Positions 11,070-22,239 of a stretch of 64,000 bases of DNA are shown in pieces. Below the pieces are notes generated by a model. The model was not told where the DNA came from, did not search any database, and saw only the letters and a list, made by a program, of their open reading frames with translations. The DNA comes from Anastrepha obliqua (taxonomy: Eukaryota > Arthropoda > Insecta > Diptera > Tephritidae). The position numbers and the translations under genes are program-made. Numbering within the stretch: the stretch's first letter is position 1; the number at the start of each line of letters is the position of its first letter. Location of the stretch: contig NC_072896.1 in assembly GCF_027943255.1 (NCBI RefSeq), positions 34,870,501 to 34,934,500 of the forward strand, written 5' to 3'.

Positions 11070-11400
11070 AATTTAATAGGGTGAAAATGTGTTTGAGACG
11101 AGTATAATCTGGTGCACCAATGGTGCGAATTGTAGGGTTCTTTACTATGGAAAGCTCAATGAAGGTTTTGTCTCCACTACAGGAGTCCGACAAGGATGTG
11201 TTTTTTTCGTACCTCTGTTCTTTACCGTGGTAATGGGCCGGGTTTTTCAAATATGCGTCTCCGTAAATTGTGGAATTACCAGGAGGGTAAACACCAGGCT
11301 CGAAGATCTGGAGTATGCTGATGACGCTGTTTTACTCTCGCGCACACATCAACACATGCAGATGAAATTAAGCTTGCTCCAGCTTTGTGGTAGTCGTAGG
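11070..11400 (+). pseudogene. LINE reverse transcriptase palm fragment (RTE-like)
   Basis: The frame reads NCRVLYYGKLNEGFVSTTG, VRQGCVFFVPLFFTVVMGRV and then TRLEDLEYADDAVLLSRTHQHMQMKL. VRQGC...P is RT motif 4 and YADD is the catalytic aspartate pair of motif 5; LEDL before it is typical of RTE-like polymerases. Only about 110 residues survive, with no flanking endonuclease or C-terminus. A relic, with the clade uncertain. Confidence 0.7.
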
Positions 11401-11499
11401 GAAAACACTAAAAGAGGACTCACGAAGGGTAGAGAACACTATTAATAAAATCAAGCAATGGTTTTTTTTTGTTTTTTGTCGGGACAACTAGCAAGTGCA

Positions 11500-11842
11500 G
11501 CACTCAGACATTAATTAAGACCATTTTTCTACACTTGGATTTTTTTAAATTTTCTTTACATTTACCCGATCTCCGAAGAAATCTGAGTATATCTTGTGGT
11601 GCCAAGGAGCCAAGATGATCGCTTCTTAACACGTCAGTGCCAAAGACCTCAAACCTGATTTGAGCGAAGGCGGGGCAGACACACAGGAAGTGGTCCCCCG
11701 TCTCATTCTCCTCTTCACAAGCTGGGCAGAGTACACTGTCTGAGATGCCCAACTTTTCCATGTGCTTTGCCCACAGAAAGTGGCCCGTCATCAGTCCAAC
11801 CAGCCGTCTGCTTAATGACAGAAGGGTTTGCAATGGTTGCAA
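11500..11842 (-). pseudogene. LINE ORF2 C-terminal Cys-His domain
   Basis: The minus-strand frame has LVGLMTGHFLWAKHMEKLGI, then CPACEEENETGDHFLCVCPAF, then LGSLAPQDILRFLRRSGK. TGH-x(2)-L followed by C-x2-C-x(8-9)-H-x3-C and a short leucine-rich tail is the conserved end of I/Jockey-group ORF2 proteins. The first methionine at 11842 lies at the junction with the next LINE, on the other strand, so the copy is 5'-truncated there. The T run near 11461 may be its 3' poly-A seen from the plus strand. Confidence 0.75.
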
Positions 11843-12890
11843 TCATCTGGGCTAAGACTAGCAGACCATAAGACCGAACTGTTTCTCATAAGTTCTAGGC
11901 GAAAAGTTGAAAACATTCAAATAAAGGTTGGTGGTCACAATATAACATCAACAGATACCATAAAATATTTAGGGGTAATGATCGACAGAAGGCTGAATTT
12001 TAAAAAACATCTGGAATACGCAAGCTCCAAAGCTGCAAAATCCTGCGCGGCTTTATCGCGACTGATGCCCAATGTGGATGGACCAAGGCAACAAATGAGA
12101 GCATTGTTAGCAAGCGTCTGCAGCTCGATCCTCTTTTACGCTGTGGAAGTGTGGGGCGACGTAGTGAAATATCCCAGCTAAACGGGTGTACAGATTATCC
12201 AATGCCAGAATCATTAGAGGCTATAGGACCATATCTGACGAAGCAGCAGGGGTAATAGCAGGCATAATCCCCCTCGATATAAAGGTAAAATGCATGAAAC
12301 AAAAATACCAGCATGCAAAAAACGCGCGGATATCTGGTGACAAAGCCTCACTGATAGACGCCTTACAGAGGAGCGATGATATCGCTCTGCACAACTGGCA
12401 GACCAAATGGGACGATAGTGAGAAAGGAAGAACCACTTTCACTATGATTCCCGACATACAAAGATGGATCCGGAGAACATATGGAAGCGTTACCTTCATG
12501 CTGACACAGTTTTTAACTGGGCATGGCTGTTTCAGGCAGTACTTATACAAATACAAGCACACAGACTCCCCATTTTGCCTATACTGCCAAGAAAAACATG
12601 AAACGCCTGAGCATGCCCTGTTGGAGTGCTCTAGATTTTATGGTGAACGAAGCACGTGGCGCTCAAATATCGGCAAGAGCATGACAGCTACTAGCCTAGT
12701 ACAATATATGCTAGAATCTGAAGAAACGTGGAACTATGGTTGTTACGTAGCCTCAACAATTATGCGAAGGCTGAGACGTGATGACAACGAACGCAGACAA
12801 ATGAGTGAATAAACACATCCTGCCCCCTCGAAGGAATATCTTAACTGGTAATACCGAGGGGAAAAAGCAGAACAGCAAGGCGATGGGGTG
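11828..12890 (+). pseudogene. R1-like LINE, ORF2 C-terminal half
   Basis: The RT thumb is readable as SGLRLADHKTELFLIS, IKYLGVMIDRRLNFKKHLEYA and VCSSILFYAVEVWGD. After a stop at 12181 come RGYRTISDEAAGVIAGIIPLDI, WIRRTYGSVTFMLTQFLTGH and the zinc-binding motif CLYCQEKHETPEHALLEC. The GYRT-S-A-x-x-x-G-x-x-P-L order and FLTGHG-x-F-R-x-Y-L ending are those of R1-clade LINEs. The frame from 12186 to 12812 is uninterrupted for 208 codons and ends naturally. The YADD motif and everything upstream are missing. It shares layout with the 30.1-31.6 kb element but is a different family. Confidence 0.8.
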
Positions 12891-12956
12891 GTTTAGTCCG
12901 TAGGCACTACGAAACTCAGTTCAAAAGAGCCGGGGAATATCGCATGTGAAACGGGC

Positions 12957-12982
12957 ATACGTATGAGTCGGTTCATACGTAT
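12957..12982. other. perfect 10-bp stem hairpin downstream of the R1-like ORF
   Basis: ATACGTATGA (12957-12966) and TCATACGTAT (12973-12982) are exact inverse complements around a 6-base loop. It lies about 145 bp past the stop codon of the R1-like frame and could belong to that element's 3' UTR. Function is unknown. Confidence 0.5.
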
Positions 12983-13270
12983 CTTTAGAAGATTCCACCT
13001 CCAAGGTCCGCATACTAAAAAAAAAACAACTTGCTCCAGCGAGAGTCCGTGAAAGCGGGACTCTAAATTAATGTAAAAAATCAGGACTCCCATTAATATA
13101 GTAAACGGGGAAACCACGAAGTTCTGGGAAACTAAAAAAATTTTGATGTCATTTACAATGTTGCCATACCTATGACAATACACTACAGAAATTATGTAGC
13201 ACAGTTTTGAGCTGAACAGTAGTATATTTTTGAGGAAAGTGGACTTACATCATTAGATTTGCCCTCTTAA

Positions 13271-14012
13271 GGGGTTAGGGATAGTCAGAATTTTCAAAAC
13301 ATAAGACTTTTTTGCATTTTCTTAAAGTACAATATTTTAAACTTATTGTGGGAAAATTTGAAGTGGATCCGACAAATACTTTTTGAATTATTCAACAACT
13401 AACAAAGGACACTCGGGCGTTCCGGATATCGATAGCAAAACTTTAAATGCGTTTTTCTCAAAACTATGTTTGTTGAATTGGAGATCTCTGTAACTTAAAA
13501 ACCGCTTGGTAGATTGCAATAAATTGTATACTGCTTTTGTAAAATATAAAAGGCTCGTCCCTGATCTATACATTTTTTTATATATCTGTATATTTTTTTC
13601 AAACTTTCGACTTTTTTAAACAATTAATTGTCGGTTTTTTTTCTCGAGAATCTGAAAAATACTTCTTGAGGCCGCCATATTGTTAATTTTGAAAAAAAAA
13701 GAAAACAGCTTAGATCAGACACAAGATTATCTATTAATAAAACTAATTTCTCTTGTCCGATTGATTTTAGATGTATCTCCAAGGACTTGTCATGATCAAC
13801 TCAAGGGACTTCTGGAGAAACGGGCTCCACACAAACAGCGATAACTTTTACAATTATTGATTTTTCTTTTTTTAATTTTGCTAAAGTCAAGTCAAAACAT
13901 GAAGTATTAATGCTATATTTTTATTTTTGTATTGTAAAATAAAGCAACTGACAAGCAAAGCAAAATTTTTGAGAATCATCAATTTTTCGGGCCTCTGACT
14001 ACCCCTAACCCC
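13271..14012. mobile_element. ORF-less TIR element flanked by TTAA/TTAG
   Basis: The left end reads TTAA then GGGGTTAGGGATAGTCAGA. The right end, inverted, reads TAAG GGGTTAGGGGTAGTCAGAGG. The 742-bp interior is AT-rich and carries no recognised protein. Its right-end sequence recurs at 36613-36790, so this is a dispersed family. TTAA targets are known for piggyBac, but piggyBac ends start with CCC, so the assignment is open. Confidence 0.7.
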
Positions 14013-14014
14013 TT

Positions 14015-15300
14015 AGGTAGGTAGGTTAGATGGCAAACTTACCCCAGTTACACCACAAGTAGCACTTACGTCCCGTTTTGATACCATAATGTGAGCCACT
14101 ATCTGCAAAAAAATTAGGGACGAGACGCCATCTACAGCCATCCAGTGTTGTTGATATAGTGGAGGAGAGGAAAGGGATCTAGGCTGGAGAATTTCCTCAG
14201 GCCATCCCCAAAGGGCACGCTAACGAAACTCAAGCGCCTAGCCGCCAGAGCCGGACATTTGCAGAGAAAATGTTCCACAGACTCTTTCTCTGCAGGATCC
14301 CCACAGCTTCTGCAATAGGGGTTGTACGGAATTTCAAGCTTCTCCGCATGAGTTCCGATCACCCAGTGACCTGTGAACACTGCAATGTGTTTGGATATTG
14401 AATGGCAGGAGATTCTCATCACTTTAAGCATTCTGTTTATATCGTATTGAGGCCATAGTGTTTTCGAAATAGCGCACGATAAGACAGATCTCCATCTGTC
14501 TTGCGCTTTTTTTAGAAAGAAATTGTGTAGTTTCCCTTTAACGACGGCCAAGGGGACACTGATGTCTGAGAAGGGGACAGCTGGAACCGGTTCTGCCGAC
14601 CCCTTCCTGGCAAGCTCATTGGCAATTTCATTTCCCTCTATATTCCAGTACCCAGATAAGGGAAATATTTCCTGCACGTTCGAGAAGTTTGAGTTCCTCC
14701 TTACAGGAATTCACCAGAAGAAAGCTGCTATGCGGCGATGACAGTGCCTTGATCGCAGTTTGACGATCGAAAAAAATATGAATGTCTCCTTCCCAACAGC
14801 GAACCCTAAGCACTTTGCATGCGTGCAGGATCGCGAAAACCTCTGCTTGAAAAACGCTGCTCGGCAGTTTAAAGGTGACCGAAATGTTGGCTGATTTAGA
14901 GAAAATCCCCGCTCCCACTCTAGATTCCATCTTCGATCCGTCAGTGAAAACAAACGTACCTATATCCATGCTGACTCTCCCCTACCAATCTTGCCTGTTG
15001 GGAAAGATAGCCCTAGCACAACCCTCAAAGCACAGTTTGCGGATGGAGAGGTCAGTGCGAATAACAGAGAAGGAAGGGGAGATCTGCTTCAAGATGCTAC
15101 TATGTCCTACAGGAAGCTGTCTCCAAAGACCAATCTTTCTCAGCCTAATAGCACTCTGAGCAGCAATGTACTTAACCTGCAGATCCACAGGAAGTAAGTG
15201 CAGAATAACGTTGAGCGCAGCAGTGGGACATATTCTAAAAGCACCAGTGATGCCCACACATGCAGTTCTCTGTACTCTCTTTCTAGTTTAGTGGTGTTGT
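14015..15300 (-). pseudogene. LINE family X: RNase H, C-terminal domain and 3' UTR
   Basis: The minus strand carries a linker (TAALNVILHLLPVDL, GHSSIL; 15257-14985) and then RNase H from 14969: FTDGSK, FQAEVFAIL, FFDRQTAIKAL (Arg where family Z has Ser) and, after a frameshift near 14660, NIEGNEIANELARKGS. The ORF ends with TGHWVIGTHAEKLEIPYNPYCRSC, EHFLCKCPAL and LLHYINNTGW. The 3' UTR has ATGGTATCAAAACGGGACGT and ends near 14015 in CCTACCTACCT. A second 3' copy is at 45.88-46.24 kb. At least one frameshift; inactive. Confidence 0.85.
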
Positions 15301-15307
15301 AGCCTTT

Positions 15308-15960
15308 CTAAAGAGCTACCAACCAAACTAGGCAACCATATGTCAAAATTGGCAGAACCACTAAGTTGTACATCCAAAGGACGACACGTGGCTTGAGACC
15401 CCATTTTTTGCCGAACATAGATTTACAGGCGTAGAAGGCTATACTGGCCTTCTTAGCTCGATTTTCTATGTGCAGCTTCCAGTGGAGCTTGGGGTCAAGT
15501 ATTACACCAAGATACTGGACTTCCGATAAGAGTGTAAGATACTGGTTGTTTAGTCTTGGAAGCTTAAAAGGTGGAGGCTTGTATTTCCTGGTGAATAGTA
15601 TCAACTCCGCTTTGTCAGAGTTGACTCGGGGACCGCAACTGACAGCCCAACTACTGAGTGTAGTCAGTGCACCTTCCAAAACTTTAGCCATTAGGGCCAT
15701 TTCATCGGCATATACTACCACCTTTACCCCACCCCTGTTTAAGCGAGTTAAAGCTTCATTTATAGCTATTAGCCAAAGAAGAGGCGAGAGAATGCCGCCC
15801 TGCGGTGTATTCTTAAGTACGAACCTAGTGATTTTAGCCCCTCCTGCCACCGCATATTTCCCTACCACCAAGAAGGGACGAGATCCAGAGGCAGATAGGT
15901 CTTTCTACCCCTAGCCTATTTAGAGCAGTGACAATTGACTCAGCCGTAACATTATTAGCC
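15308..15960 (-). pseudogene. LINE family X: reverse transcriptase domain
   Basis: The RT part contiguous with the RNase H downstream. From about 15955: NVTAESIVTALNRLGVERP and a frameshift near 15860. Then VVGKYAVAGGAKITR, motif 4 as TPQGGILSPLLW, motif 5 as VVYADEMALMA, then SSWAVSCGPRVNSDKAEL, YLGVILDPKLHWKLHIE and YNLVVLPILTYGCLVW. The catalytic pair reads YADE instead of YADD, and Cys-Gly-Pro replaces the usual CGL. The copy is truncated at its 5' end at about 15960, where another LINE's 3' UTR lies. Confidence 0.85.
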
Positions 15961-15964
15961 CCTA

Positions 15965-16437
15965 ACCACTCAATTACTACAAATATGTGTAATGATAGGT
16001 ATAATGGTTGTCGGTTGACACACCTAGGCCTTGTGTAGGCCCATTGTGATACCACCAGGGCTGTCCCCTTTCCTCACTCTACATTGTCCTTATTGAACCA
16101 ACCTGTGGCTTTAATAAATCTAACCAGACTTGTTATTTTTATATTGGCTACTTCTGCCAAGTTATTCAGGAAACTTTTTCCTAAAAAGTTGAATCTTCTT
16201 CTATCCAGAGCCATGCATCCGCATAGAACGTGTTTTATGGTATTTTCTTCTGTCGTTACAGCTTCTGCAATAGTCGTTATAGGGTGCTCCCAGTCTACTG
16301 GCATATCTACCAATCAGACAATGCCCGATTAGGACCCTGAGCACATTTCTCATATTTTTCCTGTTTAGTTTCAACAGTCGGTTTGTGCGGCCGTATTCTA
16401 TTTCGGCCACGTCATACTACTAGTTGCACAGGTCAGG
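15965..16437 (-). pseudogene. LINE family Y: ORF2 C-terminal end and 3' UTR
   Basis: The minus strand gives YGRTNRLLKLNRKNMRNVLRVLIGHCLIGRYASRLGAPYNDYCRSC and, after a frameshift, EENTIKHVLCGCMALDRRRFNFLGKSF...LVRFIKATGWF before a stop at 16074. This is the Cys-His end of an RNase-H-type LINE ORF2. A 3' UTR with GGTATCACAATGGGCC runs to about 15965. It is fused at 16437 to ORF1 of what appears to be the same element, so most of ORF2 is deleted. Confidence 0.75.
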
Positions 16438-17640
16438 GACTGAGACCATAGCATTTTACAAGTTGCAAAAGGTATAGGTATGTTCGCTTTGTCTGATACC
16501 AGCCAGCATCACTGCATGATGGTGGCGGGCTGGATTACTTAGTAGCACTTCCAGCGTCACATTGGTCAGAGCAGCATGCACCCATTTCCATTGGGCCCTA
16601 GCAATTCTTCCTTCGGGATCACAATCATCCAGGACACAAATGATGATGCGATTGTGGGCCACTTCCGCGAATGTTTTATTAGGCGCTCTGCCTCGATTTT
16701 TCGGTATTTTCGCTGACGGTTTGACCTCTTCAGTAGACCTCTGTCTTTTGGTGGCAGCTGACGATGTGGTTGGTCTTTCGAGAGTGAAGTTATGTAGTAC
16801 CTTCTTCGTCCACTCTATCGACTCGTTGATCTCCTTCGTCAGCTCCTCCGTTGTTGGTGGTGTTTCATGCAGCCTCTTGAGTATTTTGACGGCATTAAGC
16901 CTCTCCAAGTACCCTGCTTTGGTTGGATCAGTGATCCTTACTGGCGGCCATCTTCCGGCGAGAGCACTGGCTTCGGTGCTACCTGCGGCAGTATCTTCCC
17001 CAATTCTCCACATAGCCACAGTATGTCGACTATTTGGCTTGGTTCCGACGACTGCCGCAGGCGGTGCCGATGTACTGGAGCTAGGCTTAACCTCAGTTCC
17101 AGTGCCAGCGCCAGCGCTTGCCGGCGGTCCACTTTAACTAAGTTTGACTTCAGGCGTTGTGGTGGCAGATTGAGAGCTCGTTTTAAACGCTGCTCGCTTC
17201 TCGGAGCTTGCTGCCCCTTCTGGTTTGTTTGTTTGTTTTGATTTTTGTTTTTTTGTTGTTGTTTGATGATGCGTTCATAGTTGGTCCCACGAGTGTCGGA
17301 GAAGAGATGTCCAACTGTGCATAGCTCCGAACTACACAGGTAAGGCTAGTTATTACGGAGGACGCCAGGTATCCGTAAGCTCACGTTAACGACTGGGCTA
17401 TATTTGAAAAGGGCCCCCAGCCAGGTTGATCCTCAGCACGGGTCGCATGACACCTTGATTTGGCCCTTTACCTCAAACAATAGTAAGACTCCATTTACAA
17501 ATGCTGTTCCATTAAGGAGTAACGAACACTTGTCCGTGAAGTCTTACCTTAGCTAGCTACCTCTCAACTGTGTGCAGAGTGAGAACTCTGGTGCCTATTA
17601 CCAGTCGGCACCCTCGGGGAGGGTTTAGTGGAGGGGTTTT
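16438..17640 (-). pseudogene. LINE family Y: 5' UTR and gag-like ORF1
   Basis: An uninterrupted minus-strand frame from 17019 (MAMWRIGEDTAAGS) contains a helical segment RLHETPPTTEELTKEINESIEWTKKVL, a proline/lysine linker with TKRQRSTEEVKPSAKIPK, then KTFAEVA and the start of a globular domain, RIARAQWKWVHAALTNVTLEVLL. That layout is typical of nucleic-acid-binding ORF1 proteins of I/LOA-type LINEs. It loses homology near AGIRQSEHTYTFCNL, where it joins ORF2 C-terminal sequence. The GC-richer stretch up to about 17640 is probably its 5' UTR. No CCHC knuckles remain. Confidence 0.7.
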
Positions 17641-20035
17641 GCCAACCCCTTATGAAAACCATGCAAAATTTTACAGATTTTTTTTTTTAAAGGTTATGCT
17701 ACCTATATATAAACAGTTGATAGTAAATTGTATCATTATTTTTATCATTAACTAATCCTTTGTGAAAATGGAGTTACATAGCTTTTAAAGTTGACGGCAT
17801 AACCATTGAACCATTTTTCACTTAATATTTTCTACTTTTCATTACAAAAAAAATTGGTACGAAAACAATTCTATTCTATTATTTTATTATTTTAAAAATT
17901 CGATGGCGCTATTCGAATTCGTGAGGTTTCTAGCTCCACTGAGAGGAGTCCCTTACTATTTCTAAGCATATAAAATATCCCAAAATAGCTTATAAACTTT
18001 TTGCGAACTACAGCACTTTAGCTAGGCGAATGCAAACATAAAAACGTATGTGGCTTATTTAAGCAATCGTTGAAGAATTAATGGCGCAACTTTTGCAGAA
18101 GAGTGACAACTGGTGAAATTGTTTTTTAGTCTCAGCAAAAATTGATCTCCTTTGATTAGCGGCTGCTGTGCAATATTTACCCTTCATTGAGTATCACACA
18201 AAATTTTATTATTCAAGCAAATCTTCAACAACTCTATTAATACTGTATCTCTCTCTCTCTTCCCCCCTCTCTCTCTCTCTCTCTCTTTCAAGCTATCTCT
18301 ACTAGCGAACGGCTCCTCAACTGGTATTTAGCTCGACTCCTGCCACATTGAATCCAACTGCTCATTTATCAAAAAACGTTGCACACCTCTCTGCCTCGTT
18401 TATCAAATTACTTTGGATGGACAAACAAACCAAAATTGCCAGCAAATTAACCAATGAACCAACCAACAAGCCAGACAGACAACCAACATTACGCGCGCAC
18501 ACGCACAGACCCCAATATTTAGATAGCGAAGCGGCAGATAAGGGCATAGGACGCAAGCGTTGTTTATCACAGCAATTAGGACGTAATTGCACAGCCGCCA
18601 AGCGAACAAAATATGTTGGAGTTAGGAAAAATACAAAGTACGCACACCTATTTAATGATATGGCAACGCTCTTTAGCCAATGAATGACAAAAGAAAGGAA
18701 TTTTATTCAGAGACAGAAAAAAGCACAGCGAGAAATGATAGCTGGAAAAATCAGATAAATTAGCAACATAGCAACTGTTGGCGCTGCTGATCTGTTAAAG
18801 CAAAAACGAGTCCAAATAAAATGCAAGAGACAAAATATAAAGGTTGACAGATAACTAAATGTGTATGTGTGTATGTATGCGTGTGTGTCTTTTCTAACAA
18901 CCAAGCAACACCAACACCATAACAACACCCTTTCGGTCGGACAGTGATAATAACAAACAACCCGACAACAGCAGTTAACAAAAATAAAAACTGAATGTTG
19001 AAGGTGAATGAAAGTACACAGAAAATTAATTGGTCATATAATACGTCTGAAAGCATGTTAAAAATTGTCAACGCTTCATGCGAATTTTTTCTAATAAGTT
19101 TTCTGTGTTTTTGTTTTTTTTTCTTTATACCCCACACATTTTGTGTTATTACTGATTTTTTCTTCATCTGATTTTTAATTTTTCTGGCAGGTTTTGTTTT
19201 CGTTTGCCATTTTCATTTTCATTCAATTCAATGCCGGCTTGGCAATGTTGATTTTCGACATAAGCAAAAAAAAAAATGGAAATTAAACCGCGTTCGTCAA
19301 AGTAGAAGCGTAAAAGGAGAGTGAAAAAGTGAACCTTTCACAAAAACTACCAAGAACTGACGGCGACATGAAATGAAAATTAAATAAAATAAAAATATTT
19401 ACATATCTTTATAGCAAAAAACACTGGCACATTGTAAATTAAATGAGAAAAAAGTCGAAAAAAGGCTGCCACTGCTTCATGTGCAGTTGCAAAAGCGTGC
19501 AAGTACAGCTAGGCCGCCGTCCAGCGCAAGAAAAACACTGGCCGATGTTTATAGCAATTAATGCACAGGAGCGGAAAAAGAGAATATTTTCAGCTTCAGC
19601 GCACAAAGTAAACAAATTTTTTAAATTTCAGGTAAAATATCAATGTAGGTATAAAAGAATGAGGCAAAAAATGGCTGAGTGAAGGAAATGCAAAAAACAG
19701 AAAAAAAATTGGTATTTATGCATGCGAGGTGACTAGCAAAAGTTCGTTTGGTTAACTAAAAGGAAAAGCACGAATAAAATTTTAACTTAAACACGAAACC
19801 TGATTTTTTTGAGGCTTGCCATTTTGGCATTAACTCATACAGGGTACAAATTAAACGTTAAATCTAGGAAACGTACGAAAGACCTAATTTTAAATGGTAC
19901 GTCTAAGAGACGTAGTGATCAACTGAGCGCCTTTTTTGCTGTTAACGTCAAAATCAAGGAACCTGAAGGTACTGAGGCATGCCTGCTTTAATTTAGTGAA
20001 GACTAATAACTTGGTTTGAAACTTGCGAAAGCGTT
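17641..20035. other. non-coding spacer with CT microsatellite
   Basis: No coding similarity. A CT/TC tract occupies 18247-18287 and GT-rich DNA lies near 18858-18890. Open frames of up to 135 codons occur but have low-complexity or hydrophobic composition without motifs. Confidence 0.55.
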
Positions 20036-20039
20036 GAAG

Positions 20040-21440
20040 AAGCAGATGCCGTCCCCAGCAATAGACGACGGAATCCCAACAGGGATATCTCGACTGAGCC
20101 CCCATCTAGCACGGAAATTAAAACCGCAATCCACAAGCTTAAAAACAACAAAGCTGCTGGCTCGGATGGTATACCACCTGAGTTATTAAAATTCGGTGCT
20201 GGTGAAATAACCCAACTACTCCGTCCCCTCTTACTTCAAGTCTAGTCAACAAACACCATCCCGATCGACTGGAAAGAGGGCATAATAATATCTATTCCGA
20301 AGAAGGGCGATTTAAGTCGCTAGGCAAATTGGCGTGGCATAACTCTTTTAAATGCCGTAATAAAGATCTTGGCATTTGTCATTCTTGAGAGAATCGCCCC
20401 AGTTCTCAACAACATATTGCGCACCGAACAGAATGGTTTTCGCCCCAAAAGATCGTGTGTAGATCATACTAACACGCTGCGTATAATTATAGAGCAGTCA
20501 GCAGAATGGCGGTCGCCACTGTACCTACTCTTTGTGGATTTTGAGCGCGCTTTTGACACCTTCAACAGGCGCGCAATTTGGTCTTCCTTGAGGACAAATA
20601 AAGTACCGGAAAAAATCGTCACCATCATTCAACTTTATGACGGAGCTGTGTGCAGTGTACTCTTCAAAGGCAAAAAGAGCGAGCTGTTCAGTATTCACAA
20701 TGGTGTGCGTCAATGTTGTGTGTTGTCGCCGCTGCTGTCGACGCACTAACGCTTGAAGTGGGTGGCACGCTGGTTACAATTGAGGACATCGAAAACTTCT
20801 GCTACCTTAACAGCCTAGTGTCAAAAAATGGTGGAGCGGAAGCTGATGTAAGTTCCCGCATAAACAAAGCTCGCCACGCTTTCCACAGGATGAATCGAAT
20901 CTGGTCATCAAGACATATCAGTACAAAAACAAAATTTCGAATTTTCAATACAAGCATCAAACCAGTGTTACTTTATGCGTGCGAAAGATGGAAAGTCACA
21001 GATACCATATGCAATAGCCTACAAACATTTATCAACAGATGTCTGCGCATTGTTCACCGCATATTTTAACCAAGAGTTATCACCAACGAAAATCTTTTAA
21101 ATATTTCAATGTGCAAGCCCATCGCAGCTGATATCAAAGAAAGGAAATGGCGTTGGATTGGGCACACCTTACGCAAAGAAGGCCCTAGAATGGAATCCAG
21201 GAGGATCCAGAAGAAGAGGACGACCACGAATTAGTTGGATGCGATCAACACACCAATTAAGATGTTCCTGACATGAAATTCGAAAAATTGCACAAGATCG
21301 CTCACGTTGGTCTGAGTTTGTTTCCGCCCTATGCTCTGATTAAGAGCGGTATTTCCTCATATAACTATATAAATAATTTCATGTACAAACTATTTATTGT
21401 TAATTTGGCCAGAGATATCAAGGAACTAAAAACTTCGTTG
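20040..21440 (+). pseudogene. RTE-like LINE with the catalytic RT loop deleted
   Basis: The frame runs EIKTAIHKLKNNKAAGSDGIPPELL, WKEGIIISIPKKGDLS, NWRGITLLNAVIKI, EQNGFRPKRSCVDHTNTLRIIIEQ, LYLLFVDFERAFDTFNRRAIW and VRQCCVLSPLL: RT motifs 1-4 in order (motif 4 reads RQCC for RQGC). At about 20745 it jumps into DALTLEVGGTLVTIEDIENFCYLN and continues through KPVLLYACERWK, TFINRCLRIVHRI and WRWIGHTLRKEG. The YADD or FADD motif-5 segment is absent, so the polymerase is dead. The 3' UTR up to about 21440 matches a second copy at 44.35 kb. Confidence 0.85.
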
Positions 21441-21640
21441 TTAATGTTAATTTCCACAAGAAGGTGTCTACTGGTGATAAGTGGTTCACTAGACACGGCT
21501 AGTTTACTGGGGCGGTAGCCCTTGATCGGGGAAACCCCGAGTCATACCGGTAACGAAGAACCGGCTGCCATGGAGATGAAGCGTCTACTCTCTCGGTATG
21601 GTTTGGCGAGGCACCTTGTAATAGCAGTGAGACAGATTAA
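21441..21640. other. GC-richer non-coding block of uncertain origin
   Basis: The segment with GGGGAAACCCCGAGTCATAC and ACCGGTAACGAAGAACCGGC is GC-richer than its surroundings and contains short palindromes (GGGGAAACCCC; ACCGG...CCGGT-like). It may be a non-coding end of another retroposon, but I cannot assign it. Confidence 0.25.
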
Positions 21641-21644
21641 TTTT

Positions 21645-21815
21645 GTATAATAGGCCAACATGCCAGACTTTATCGTATGCTTGTGTTATGTCTGCAAAGC
21701 TAAAGCTGTGCGGTATTCTCTCATTTCAACGCTTTTCTAGCAAAGTTACAGACAGACTTAACCTGCTCTATGGTCGAATGGTGTTGATGAAATCCAAACT
21801 GGTTTGTGGGAGTTT
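21645..21815 (-). pseudogene. LINE reverse transcriptase fragment (Jockey-like motif 2)
   Basis: The minus strand reads HQFGFHQHHSTIEQVKSVCNFARKAL and then, in another frame, a segment compatible with DITQAYDKVWHVG. FGF-R/H-x-x-HSTIEQV followed by an A-(Y/F)-DKVWH block is the finger/palm start of Jockey-group RTs. Under 60 codons remain, with stops. It abuts the 3' end of another LINE at 21825. Confidence 0.5.
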
Positions 21816-21824
21816 TATTTTAGA

Positions 21825-22190
21825 TTAGATTAGAATTTTGGGATGTTGGACATGACCCAACACTCAGACAGGAAGACCATTGTACAACGCCCGTACAGAT
21901 TAAAGAGGAAGAAATAGATGGATAGAGAAATAGAAGGATAGGTGCAGTATGGATGGTAGGACGGAAAAATGGGTTTGCGGCCACTCTTTTGCAGATCTTT
22001 TGAATTCATTGAACAATCTTAAGAGATCAGCAAGGGGAAGAGTTCGAACTTTATCCACACTCAGTACGTCGCACCCCAACAGCCTGCGTCCGATTCTAGA
22101 AAACGTCGGACAGCTACAGAGAACAAGCACTGATATGTCCTCATTCTCACGACAGTCATATTGGGCCACCAATGATTCTTCGTTCACAGC
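21825..22190 (-). pseudogene. LINE 3' end with TAATC-repeat tail
   Basis: On the minus strand: LCSCPTFSRIGRRLLGCDVLSVDKVRTLPLADLLRLFNEFKRSAKEW, the last part of a LINE ORF2. A 3' UTR follows with TGTTGGGTCATGTCCAACAT (itself a small hairpin) and then TCTAATCTAATCTAA at 21820-21835. 5'-truncated. It resembles the 11.5-11.8 kb fragment in layout (CPAF...LR...L-x-P-x-D-(I/L)-L-RF). Confidence 0.65.
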
Positions 22191-22239
22191 CGTTGCGGCC
22201 TGTGATTACATTCACCAGTACTCTCAAGTTCTTTCTACT

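Noticed and set aside
16562..17137. 191-codon plus-strand open frame
   Set aside because: It is the antisense shadow of the LINE ORF1 frame at 16456-17019; the minus-strand reading has the recognisable gag-like layout and linker.
18348..18683. 111-codon frame with polar composition
   Set aside because: No recognised motif, overlapping frames of equal length on the other strand, and no codon or context support.
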